Shown: one piece after another, positions 1 to 6,667 of the stretch | Layout of the letters: every line of letters begins with the position of its first letter | How positions within the stretch are numbered: position 1 is the stretch's first letter | From: CAYOVG01 sp964407285 | Lineage (GTDB): Bacteria > Desulfobacterota > Syntrophobacteria > Syntrophobacterales > Syntrophobacteraceae | Direction of reading: 5' to 3' | DNA: 12,084 nucleotides | NCBI GenBank assembly: GCA_964407285.1 | Contig: CAYOVG010000219.1 | Span: forward strand, 1-12,084 | Program-made: the position numbers and the translations under genes | Notes under the pieces: model-generated | Database searches by the model: none | What the model was told of the DNA's origin: nothing | Seen by the model: only the letters and a program-made list of their open reading frames with translations

Positions 1-433
1 CCGTCAGTTTGAACCGGACCACCCGGTCCGGTCCGGGCCCGAGACCCCGGTTGCGGCACCGGCCGTCGTATTTCGGCTTGAGCCCCGCCTCGAGGGCCGC
101 CTGCCGGCGCCTGTCCAGGTCCTCCGGCGAACAGTCGCAGTAGTAGGCGCGCCCGGCGTCGATCAGTTTCTGCATGTACTCCCTGTACACATCCAGGCGC
201 CGCGTCTGGTAATAGGGTCCTTCATCCCATTCCAGTTCCAGCCATTCCATGGCGTCCAGAATCGCCTTGATGGATTCATCCGTCGAACGGACCTGGTCCG
301 TATCTTCGATGCGAAGAATGAACTTGCCGCCGTAACGGCGGGCGAAAAGCCAGTTGAAGAGGGCGGTTCGCGCGCCTCCTATGTGAAGATAGCCGGTGGG
401 ACTGGGGGGAAACCGCGTGATGATCTGCTCCAT
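1..433 (-). CDS. gltX: Glutamyl-tRNA synthetase, N-terminal part (cut by window edge)
   Basis: Class Ic aminoacyl-tRNA synthetase that charges tRNA-Glu with glutamate in the cytosol. The first 144 residues are in the window. The opening TRFPPSPTGYLHIGGARTAL holds the class I HIGH signature as HIGG at residues 17-20. It is followed by LFNWLFARRYGGKFILRIED and a DTD at 44-46, typical of discriminating or non-discriminating GluRS rather than the shorter GluQ-RS. Cys99, Cys101, Tyr122 and Cys126 sit at nearly the same places as the zinc ligands of the E. coli enzyme (98, 100, 121, 125), so a zinc-containing form is likely. The ATG at 433-431 is preceded by AAGGAG about 10 nt upstream; this is slightly long but the homology begins right at this ATG. 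The KMSKS loop and anticodon-binding domain lie outside the window. It is divergent from the chemoreceptor gene. Confidence 0.96.
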   Translation of the reverse strand, partial: MEQIITRFPPSPTGYLHIGGARTALFNWLFARRYGGKFILRIEDTDQVRSTDESIKAILDAMEWLELEWDEGPYYQTRRLDVYREYMQKLIDAGRAYYCDCSPEDLDRRRQAALEAGLKPKYDGRCRNRGLGPGPDRVVRFKLT

Positions 434-900
434 GGACACAGCGCTCCTTATTTAGTATCTCCCCGACCGAGGGCCGGGTAATCCAACGGATAGCACAATC
501 GCAAATCAAACTCAAGGATCGAGGAACAGCACAGGCGCCAGCGCAAACCGGGAAACCGGTGATACAAGAATGTATTTCGCCGCCTGATAAGAGTAGTTTT
601 GACTTCATCGATGCTTGGAGATCATATCAGTACAGCGCCACAAAGAAAAGGAACCATTTTGTTGCATTATGAATTTCGAATGCTGTATAAGGTTCCGTAC
701 GGGAAAGCAGCCGCCGACCTCGTTCGACGGTACGGGCGATCGGTCCGCCCCGCACGATGGCATGAATATTGCTATAGCGACTCCAACGAGAAATGGAACG
801 ATACCGGCTCATTGCGGCGCGGCCTGCCGCCGTGCGCGGTCCGACCACATGGCCGGTACAAATCATAGCGAAATATAGAACCTTACGAAGGGGCTTTTCA
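434..900. other. Divergent intergenic region between gltX and the chemoreceptor gene
   Basis: I see no convincing gene in these 467 bp; the open frames that cross it lack ribosome binding sites and family resemblance. It must hold the gltX promoter (minus) and that of the chemoreceptor (plus). For gltX a weak TTGAGT-N17-TATCCG pair can be read on the minus strand, not strong enough to call. The region is less GC-rich than the genes around it, as expected for promoter DNA. Confidence 0.5.
662..691 (+). promoter_or_regulatory. Possible sigma-70-type promoter for the chemoreceptor gene
   Basis: TTGCAT at 662-667 and TATAAG at 686-691 are separated by 18 nt. The -10 matches consensus at five of six positions, the -35 at only three. 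It would give a leader of about 200 nt before the ATG at 901. I could not find a convincing flagellar sigma-28 promoter in the region. Confidence 0.3.
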
Positions 901-2661
901 ATGAACTGGAGGCAGACAACCATTTGCAGGAGAATCATGGTGGGATTCGGAGCACTGTGGGGGGTGCTGCTCGTCGTCGGGACGTTCACCTCCACGAGCA
1001 TCTCCGAAACCGTCGACTTTGCTCTTAAAGGCATCGAGGGACAAAGTCTCGTCGCATCTCTTGCCCGGCTGGAAGTGGACCATATTCAGTGGGAAAACGA
1101 CAATCCGCCGTCAACCGCGGGCGGCGCTGCGGCGGATCCAAGGAAAGCGGCGAACCGGGGGGATTCCCCGCTGCATGGATGGCTGGCGGGAGAAGAACGC
1201 CGAACCGCTCAGAGCCTTTCGCCGGGCCTCGCCTCCATTTTCGAATCAATCGAGAAGGGTCTGTCCGGGGTCGAACGGCGCGCGGCAGGACCGGGAGTAT
1301 CGCAGGCATCGGAGCGGAAACCGGCCGACGCTCTGAGCGCTCTGCTGCGAGGAGCGCGGGATGAGATCGAACGCAACACGCCGGGCGAACAGGCAATCCG
1401 CGATGCGGGCCGTAAGGCGAAAAACCGGTTGCTGGCCGCGTTCATGGCCGTCGCGGCGCTAACAATCGCGGTGGTGCTGCTCCTGTCCTGCCGGATAAAG
1501 AACGAGTTGCGCGCTCTTTCCGATCAGATGGACAAGGCCGCGGGCCAGATCGATTCTTCCTCCTACGAGGTGTCCTCGGCCAGCAAGACCCTTGCGTCCG
1601 GAGTATCGGAACAGGCCGCCGCACTCGAGCAGACCGCTTCATCCCTGGAAACCATGGCTTCCATGGTCCGGCAAAACGCCGCCGACGCAAACCAGGTGGA
1701 CGGCCTGGTGGCGGAAACCAGCGGGATCGTCGACGGAGCGAGCAAGTCCGTCGAACAACTCATCGAATCCATGCGGGCGATAACGGATGCAAGCGCGGAG
1801 ACTCAAAAAATCGTGAAAGCGATCGACGAGATAGCCTTTCAGACGAACCTGCTGGCGTTGAACGCCGCCGTGGAAGCCGCCCGCGCGGGGGAAAGCGGGG
1901 CGGGGTTCGCCGTTGTGGCTTCCGAAGTCAGGAACCTGTCCATTCGCGCCGCCGAAGCGGCAAAACGCACCGCGTCGATGATAGACGACACGGCCGGCAA
2001 AATCGCCGTCGGCTCCGAACTCGTCGGGTCCACCGCGTCGGCTTTCTCTCGGATCGCATCGAGCACCGAAACGATACGCAACCTGATGTCCCGGATCAAC
2101 AGCGCATCCCAGGAGCAGACGCAGGAGGTCGAGCAGATTCGGCGCGCGGTTTCCGAACTGGACAAGATCACCCGCGAGAACGCGGCCGGCGCGGAAAAAT
2201 CCGCCCTCGTATCGGAGCGACTCAGCAGGGAAGGCAGGCACATGAGGGGAATCATAGGAGACCTGATCGCCCTCGTCGTTCCGGGCCCCCGCGTCGAAGA
2301 ACGGATTTTGAGCAGCCGGATGGAGGAACTCAGAATACTGGCTCAAAGCCCGGTCCTCAAAAGCCTGGACCCGTCGGTCCACGGAAGAGTGCTCGTGGAA
2401 TGGCTGCGCAAGCACGCCGGAGTGGAAGCCGTCTATACCAACAGGGAAGACGGAACGTTCGTCTTCTCGGAACCGCCCGCGGGACTGCCCAACGCCAACG
2501 TAAGGCCCTGGTGGCAAAGGGCGATGGCGGGCGAGGAGTATTCCTCCCCCGTCTACGTTTCCGCCATTACCAGGAAACCGTGCTGCACCCTGTCGCTGCC
2601 GCTTCAAAACGGAAACGGCCACGTGATCGGCGTCCTGGGCGTGGACCTCAGGTTGAGCTGA
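901..2661 (+). CDS. Methyl-accepting chemotaxis protein with C-terminal Cache-like domain
   Basis: Transmembrane chemoreceptor of 586 residues, expected to signal to CheA/CheW. TM1 spans about residues 12-31 and TM2 about 176-197. The periplasmic part resembles the CZB-like region of some delta-proteobacterial receptors: VDHIQW (59-64), then GWLAGEERR (93-101) and a helix ending near 126. The expected Cys and two of the His zinc ligands are absent. No clear HAMP domain follows TM2; the coiled coil starts almost directly. The signalling hairpin tip (EIAFQTNLLALNAAVEAARA, residues 310-329, followed by GESGAGFAVVASEVR) is canonical. After the hairpin (about residue 458), residues 463-586 carry a Cache/PDC-like half: RPWWQRAMAGEEYSSPVY (535-552), then CTLSLPL and VIGVLGVDL near the end. 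The ATG at 901 is chosen over an upstream in-frame ATG at 793 because AAGGGG lies 7 nt before it and a normal N-terminal TM helix follows. The last residues are not a CheR-binding pentapeptide. Confidence 0.92.
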   Translation: MNWRQTTICRRIMVGFGALWGVLLVVGTFTSTSISETVDFALKGIEGQSLVASLARLEVDHIQWENDNPPSTAGGAAADPRKAANRGDSPLHGWLAGEERRTAQSLSPGLASIFESIEKGLSGVERRAAGPGVSQASERKPADALSALLRGARDEIERNTPGEQAIRDAGRKAKNRLLAAFMAVAALTIAVVLLLSCRIKNELRALSDQMDKAAGQIDSSSYEVSSASKTLASGVSEQAAALEQTASSLETMASMVRQNAADANQVDGLVAETSGIVDGASKSVEQLIESMRAITDASAETQKIVKAIDEIAFQTNLLALNAAVEAARAGESGAGFAVVASEVRNLSIRAAEAAKRTASMIDDTAGKIAVGSELVGSTASAFSRIASSTETIRNLMSRINSASQEQTQEVEQIRRAVSELDKITRENAAGAEKSALVSERLSREGRHMRGIIGDLIALVVPGPRVEERILSSRMEELRILAQSPVLKSLDPSVHGRVLVEWLRKHAGVEAVYTNREDGTFVFSEPPAGLPNANVRPWWQRAMAGEEYSSPVYVSAITRKPCCTLSLPLQNGNGHVIGVLGVDLRLS

Positions 2662-2708
2662 CCGAGAAGAAGATGCCGGGTACCCGATGCGCGACGCCGG
2701 ATGGAAAC

Positions 2709-2748
2709 GAGCCCTATTCAGCAACCGGCGCCGAATGGGCTCCTTTTT
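2709..2748 (+). terminator. Rho-independent terminator after the chemoreceptor gene
   Basis: Arms GAGCCC-T-ATTC (2709-2719) and GAATGGGCTC (2733-2742) pair with one bulged T around a 13-nt loop that itself contains GGCGCC, followed by a T5 run at 2744-2748. It lies 47 bp after the chemoreceptor stop and just before the convergent DUF2400 stop codon; on the minus strand only three T follow the stem, so it mainly serves the plus strand. Confidence 0.8.
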
Positions 2749-2751
2749 CCG

Positions 2752-3585
2752 TCACACCGCATACCTTCTGAGAAAGGCCTTTACCTCCTCGTTATTGAGA
2801 ATGCCGGAGCGGGTCAGCGCGAAATCGTACTTCACGGGGTCTTCGGGAGTGATTCGTCTGAAATGGCCGGTGATTTCCAGAGCGGAACACGCATCCGCCC
2901 GGCGCCGCGCGGTGAATCCCAGCATGGCGCCGATCCTGTGCATATGCGTGTCCAGCGGCACGATCAGCATGGACGGCGATATGCCGTCCCATCCTCCGGG
3001 GTCCACTTCATCGCGACGCGCCATCCAGCGCAAGAACAGGTGGAAGCGCTTGCACGCGCTTCCCTTTCGGGGTGAAGGGAGAAACATGGACCCATCCCCT
3101 TCCGAGCCCGCTCCGAGCCGCTCCGCGAACGCCGCCAGGGCGGGAAGCACGTCGACGTCTCCCTCGCTCATTCCGGAGGCGAAGCCTTTCTCCAGCGATC
3201 CGAACTGCGCGATCATCCGCTGAACGTTGATGAGCAAAGACGCCAGTTGGTCCCCGTCGGTGAATCTGTGCCTGAAATGGCGGAACCGCCGCCTCAACCC
3301 GGACGGCGACGTATCGCGAAGGAACCGTGAAGGAGCGGGTCCCATGCGTTCAACCACGGCGGTGACGCTCCCATGGATCTGGGCGACTCGCCCGTAGGCG
3401 AGCGACGACGCCACGATACCCACGATTTCCCGGTCGCGGGGATCTTCATGAGCATAGAGGAACTCCACGGGGTCGGGATGCACCCATTCCCGCCGGTTGA
3501 ACCGGAAGTACAACTCCTCCAGCGCTTCCCTGGTTATGCCGGGGCCGGCTCCCGGTCCCGGTTTCGAATATCCGCTTCCTTGCAT
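2752..3585 (-). CDS. TIGR02757 (DUF2400) family protein
   Basis: A 277-residue protein of a widespread family without an established biochemical function. Family blocks are visible: DPVEFLYAHEDPRDREIVG (38-56) with SLAYGRVAQI close behind, then KRFHLFLRWMARRDEVDPGG followed by WDGISPSMLIVPLDTHMHRI, and DPVKYDFALTRSGI near the C terminus. Conserved charged residues in the RWMxRxDxVDxGxW and PLDTHxxRI blocks suggest an active site or nucleic-acid contact in an all-helical fold; I infer this and cannot say what it acts on. The length matches the usual 250-280 residues. The ATG at 3585 has no clear Shine-Dalgarno sequence; a promoter lies immediately upstream, so the start may be leaderless or a little further in. 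It is convergent with the chemoreceptor gene and separated by about 200 bp from the SPOR gene. Confidence 0.9.
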   Translation of the reverse strand: MQGSGYSKPGPGAGPGITREALEELYFRFNRREWVHPDPVEFLYAHEDPRDREIVGIVASSLAYGRVAQIHGSVTAVVERMGPAPSRFLRDTSPSGLRRRFRHFRHRFTDGDQLASLLINVQRMIAQFGSLEKGFASGMSEGDVDVLPALAAFAERLGAGSEGDGSMFLPSPRKGSACKRFHLFLRWMARRDEVDPGGWDGISPSMLIVPLDTHMHRIGAMLGFTARRRADACSALEITGHFRRITPEDPVKYDFALTRSGILNNEEVKAFLRRYAV

Positions 3586-3590
3586 TCTTA

Positions 3591-3620
3591 ATCTTAAAAT
3601 ACCGCAGGCCGGCAGGTCAA
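3591..3620 (-). promoter_or_regulatory. Sigma-70-type promoter of the DUF2400 gene
   Basis: On the minus strand TTGACC (3620-3615) and TAAGAT (3596-3591) are separated by 18 nt. The -35 matches consensus at five positions, the -10 at four. Only five bases separate the -10 from the ATG at 3585, so transcription would begin at or within the start codon. The rest of the gap back to the SPOR stop at 3793 shows no gene and no obvious terminator. Confidence 0.5.
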
Positions 3621-3792
3621 CCGGATTCCGGCCGCCTTCCCATGCGCTCGCATTCCCGGCCTCGACACACGCCCGGCGGTTGCAGCCTTTTTCAACGTTC
3701 GCCCCGGAGTATCGAACGGCCCGTCCCGCGCCCTTCGAAAGCGGCGAGCGGTGGCGGTCCGAACGGCGACCGGGGCCGGGGCCGCGTCTTTC

Positions 3793-5223
3793 TCAGCGCG
3801 TCGCTCCAACCTTCAGCATGATTGGGGACTCCGCCCCTTCCTGCCTGGCGCGGCTGAGCATATTGTTCGCCGTGTTCACATCGTCGACCGGCTCCATCTG
3901 CACCAGGAACAACTGCCCCTTCTTCTGGTCGAAGTGAGACCGGATTCTTACGGAATATCCCTTCTTCTTGAGCTTTTCCTGCTCCATTTCCGCATTTTTC
4001 ATCTCATGGAAAGCCCCGAACTGAACCACGTACTGCAGGTTTCGCTTGTTGGTCGTCGCTTTCGCGGTCGTGGTGTTATTCGAAGCATCATCAGTCTGCG
4101 TATTCCCTCCGGTCGCGGCCGGTTCCTTTTGAGCGGTCCGCGCCTGGGCGGTCGGCGTCCTGGCGGGTTCCTTTTCCTTCGCCTTCACCGCGGGTGAAAC
4201 CGACGCCAGGGTCGCGCCGGCAGTGTCGCCCTGTCCGTTGTCCTGCTTCTTCTTGTCCTTGGCCGCCGCCGGTTGCCTGTCCTTGTCTTTTGCTTTGTCC
4301 TTCGGGTCACCGGCCGCCGGTTTCTGGGGCGAGTTCTGGGATGTCTGCGTCTGCGCCTGCGCCTGCCGGTTGCCCGAGGCTTGTTCCCTGGACTTCTGAG
4401 AAACCGCGGCGCCGGTTGAACCGCCTGTCGCCGCGGGCGCCGACGCCACGTGCTTGTCGCTTCCCGCTCGCTCCGCGGAGGACGGCATGGGGACTTTCAC
4501 CTGGCTGGAACTGCCCGCGCGGGGATTGCCCCCGTTACCCGGTATGGCTTTGACGATTTTTTCCGGCGACGAGGAGGATGCGGGCTTTGTCTTGTTGTCA
4601 TGCGCGCCTGACGGAGGCTGAGCCGCCGCCGCGGGAGCCGCCGACGGCGCATGGCCGGGTATGGATGCCGCCGCGGCCGGCGGAGCGGCGGGAGGAGAAT
4701 GAGTCGGCGCGGGGGACGGCGCCTGCGCCGGAGCAGCCGGACGCGCGGGGACGGGAGCAGCGGGCGGAAGCGACGCTACCTGCGTCGGAGCCGGAGGGGA
4801 AGGCGCCGGAGCGAAGGGAGACGCGGGAGGATTGGCGGCAGCCGGAGGCTTTGAAGCCACGGGAGCCGTCTTCCCCGGGAGTTCCGTCGGAACGGGCGCT
4901 CCGGGCAAAGGACCGGCGCCGGGTAGTCCCCCGTCGGGCTTCGCCTGCTGGTCCCGGGCCGTGGGGTCGGCCTGCCCCTGGGTCCCCGTATTGAGGATCA
5001 AGCCGTCGGGAGTGGTATCGGCAGCGGACCTCGGCATTTCCTTAACGACCTTGAACTTGTCCGAAGCGGCCTTTTTGGTATTTCCCTTCCCCTTTGCATT
5101 CATCATCAGGGGAATCAGGACAACGAGTAGAATCGAGGTCACTGCAACGCTCAACAGCACCTTGAAGATCGAGGAACTCTTCGTCGCCTTGGTGCTCCTG
5201 TTCAAGAAAGTCCTGTTCTCCAT
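3793..5223 (-). CDS. Membrane-anchored SPOR-domain protein with Pro/Ala-rich linker
   Basis: A 476-residue bitopic protein predicted to place a SPOR domain in the periplasm, where such domains bind glycan strands lacking stem peptides and gather at division sites. The N terminus is a short, basic cytoplasmic tail followed by one TM helix at about residues 18-41 (FKVLLSVAVTSILLVVLIPL). Residues about 75-385 are low-complexity, first rich in Pro and Ala, then in Lys, Gln, Ala and Thr, and look disordered: a spacer long enough to cross the periplasm. The SPOR domain is at about 394-476: LQYVVQFGAFHEMKNAE, then LKKKGYSVRI, then FLVQMEPVDD and a final MLSRARQEG helix. There is no catalytic domain, so it is not an amidase or lytic transglycosylase. 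A strong ribosome binding site (GGGAGGTGA) precedes the ATG at 5223 and lies in the 12-bp gap after the aminotransferase stop, so the two genes are probably co-transcribed. A link in function with the aminotransferase is not evident. Confidence 0.9.
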   Translation of the reverse strand: MENRTFLNRSTKATKSSSIFKVLLSVAVTSILLVVLIPLMMNAKGKGNTKKAASDKFKVVKEMPRSAADTTPDGLILNTGTQGQADPTARDQQAKPDGGLPGAGPLPGAPVPTELPGKTAPVASKPPAAANPPASPFAPAPSPPAPTQVASLPPAAPVPARPAAPAQAPSPAPTHSPPAAPPAAAASIPGHAPSAAPAAAAQPPSGAHDNKTKPASSSSPEKIVKAIPGNGGNPRAGSSSQVKVPMPSSAERAGSDKHVASAPAATGGSTGAAVSQKSREQASGNRQAQAQTQTSQNSPQKPAAGDPKDKAKDKDRQPAAAKDKKKQDNGQGDTAGATLASVSPAVKAKEKEPARTPTAQARTAQKEPAATGGNTQTDDASNNTTTAKATTNKRNLQYVVQFGAFHEMKNAEMEQEKLKKKGYSVRIRSHFDQKKGQLFLVQMEPVDDVNTANNMLSRARQEGAESPIMLKVGATR

Positions 5224-5235
5224 CCCCTCACCTCC

Positions 5236-6426
5236 CTAGAGAAAGCTTCGCGCCTTTTCCAAAGCCCGTTGAAATCCCGGGATCGCCCCATCGATCGTCT
5301 GATCGTCAACGCAGTACGCAATACGAAAATAGCCCGGACTCCCGAAGCCCCTTCCGGGCACGACCAGGATATTCTCCTCCTGGAGGAGTTTCAGGAACTG
5401 GAGTTCGTCCGCCAGGGGGCTCCGCGGGAACAGGTAGAAAGCCCCCGGCGGATTCACCAGATCGTAGCCCATGCCGGTGAGGCTCCCCACGAGCCTGTCG
5501 CGCTTGCGGCGGTATATTCCGGCATCCACGGACACACCCTGCAGGTCCGTGATGAGGCGCTGCATGAGCGCGGGAGCATTCACGAAGCCCAGTATCCGGT
5601 TGGCGAGAACCAGGCCGCCCAGGACGGCTTCCCCGTCCGAAGCCCCGGGATGCACGACCGCATATCCTATTCGTTCGCCCGGAAGGGACAGGTCTTTCGA
5701 ATAAGACGTCGCTACAATGGAGTTTTCGTAATACTGGAATATGCTGGGGACTTCGCGATCGTCAAAAACTATCTTGCGGTAGGGTTCGTCCGAAACCAGG
5801 TAGATCGTTCCGCCGTACCGGGCGCTCTTGTCGCGCAGGAGTTCCCCGAGCCGGCGTATCTGATCGCTCGAGTAGATCTGTCCGGTGGGGTTATTGGGGG
5901 AGTTGATGAGAACGATTTTCGTCTTCTCCGATATCGCCTTTTCGAGAGCGTCGATATCGAGGCTGAAGTCATCGAGAGTAGGCGCCGTTTTCAGCACGCC
6001 GCCGTGGTTGTCCGCGTAGAAGCCGTATTCCACGAAGTACGGGACGGGGACGAGCACCTCGTCGCCGGGGTCCAGGAGGACCTTGAAGACTATGTTGAGG
6101 GCCCCCGCCGCGCCGCAGGTCATGACCACATGGCCGGCGTTCAGTTCAACTCCGTGTTCGACCGACAGGAACCGCGCAACGGAAGCTCGCGTCTTCTCCA
6201 GCCCGGCGTTGGGCATGTAGGCGTGCGCTCCCGTCTCGTCCCGGGTCACCAGTTCCAGCAACTTTTCCTTTATCCGCTCCGGCGGGGGAACGTTGGGATT
6301 ACCCAGGCTGAAATCAAATACATTCTCCGCGCCGTGGATCTGCTTGAGCCGGGCCCCTTCTTCAAATATGCTCCTGATCCAGGAAGCGTTTCGCGTGAAG
6401 TGGGCTATCTTTTTTGCCACCGCCAT
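5236..6426 (-). CDS. Pyridoxal-phosphate-dependent aminotransferase, class I/II
   Basis: A 396-residue fold-type I aminotransferase of the aspartate aminotransferase superfamily, the usual length for the family. Visible motifs: FSLGNPNVPPPE (39-50); GAAGAL (105-110) for phosphate binding; NSPNNPTG (175-182) with the ring-contacting Asn; SDEPY (212-216) with the PLP-pyridine Asp213 and Tyr216; TSYSKDLSLPGERIGY (240-255) with the Schiff-base Lys244 and Arg252; and FRIAYC (367-372), whose Arg368 corresponds to the arginine that binds the substrate alpha-carboxylate. The exact amino donor cannot be told from sequence. AGAGG upstream of the ATG at 6426 supports the start. It is the first gene of a likely two-gene unit with the SPOR protein 12 bp downstream. 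The 240 bp upstream separate it from the phosphatase gene, which runs the same way. Confidence 0.93.
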   Translation of the reverse strand: MAVAKKIAHFTRNASWIRSIFEEGARLKQIHGAENVFDFSLGNPNVPPPERIKEKLLELVTRDETGAHAYMPNAGLEKTRASVARFLSVEHGVELNAGHVVMTCGAAGALNIVFKVLLDPGDEVLVPVPYFVEYGFYADNHGGVLKTAPTLDDFSLDIDALEKAISEKTKIVLINSPNNPTGQIYSSDQIRRLGELLRDKSARYGGTIYLVSDEPYRKIVFDDREVPSIFQYYENSIVATSYSKDLSLPGERIGYAVVHPGASDGEAVLGGLVLANRILGFVNAPALMQRLITDLQGVSVDAGIYRRKRDRLVGSLTGMGYDLVNPPGAFYLFPRSPLADELQFLKLLQEENILVVPGRGFGSPGYFRIAYCVDDQTIDGAIPGFQRALEKARSFL

Positions 6427-6667
6427 TTTCGTGGTACCTCTTTCCTGCCGTTGATGATGTTGATGATGATGTTGAAGACTACGGTTGAATGATCAAAGAT
6501 ATCGATCCGGAATTTTAGGCTAAACCGCCGGTTTGTACCAGCAAAATCTGAAAAAAATGGAGGACGAAATATTTCCGGTATTATCGAGCATTAAGGTCGC
6601 CACAGACTTTGGAGCCGCGATTTTTAAGGACAAACCGAGTGTAAGTGACGCCGGACAGCGGATACGA
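6427..6667. other. Intergenic spacer upstream of the aminotransferase
   Basis: No gene seen. A short imperfect trinucleotide tract built of GATGATGTT and GATGATGATGTT units lies at about 6451-6478. On the minus strand TGGCGA-N5-ATGCT (6602-6587) resembles a sigma-54 -24/-12 element with the GG and GC dinucleotides 10 nt apart; it would leave a leader of about 150 nt. A single such match in a GC-rich genome is weak evidence. I see no clear terminator for the phosphatase gene here. Confidence 0.25.

Noticed and set aside
1639..2724. 361-codon minus-strand open frame opposite the chemoreceptor
   Set aside because: Its opposite strand encodes the canonical chemoreceptor signalling domain; the translation shows no family resemblance.
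5269..6492. 407-codon plus-strand open frame opposite the aminotransferase
   Set aside because: The minus strand carries a complete set of aminotransferase motifs; the plus frame is a mirror shadow.
6587..6602. Sigma-54-like -24/-12 element on the minus strand upstream of the aminotransferase
   Set aside because: The GG-N10-GC core fits, but both half-sites are imperfect and such matches arise by chance; mentioned only in the spacer entry.
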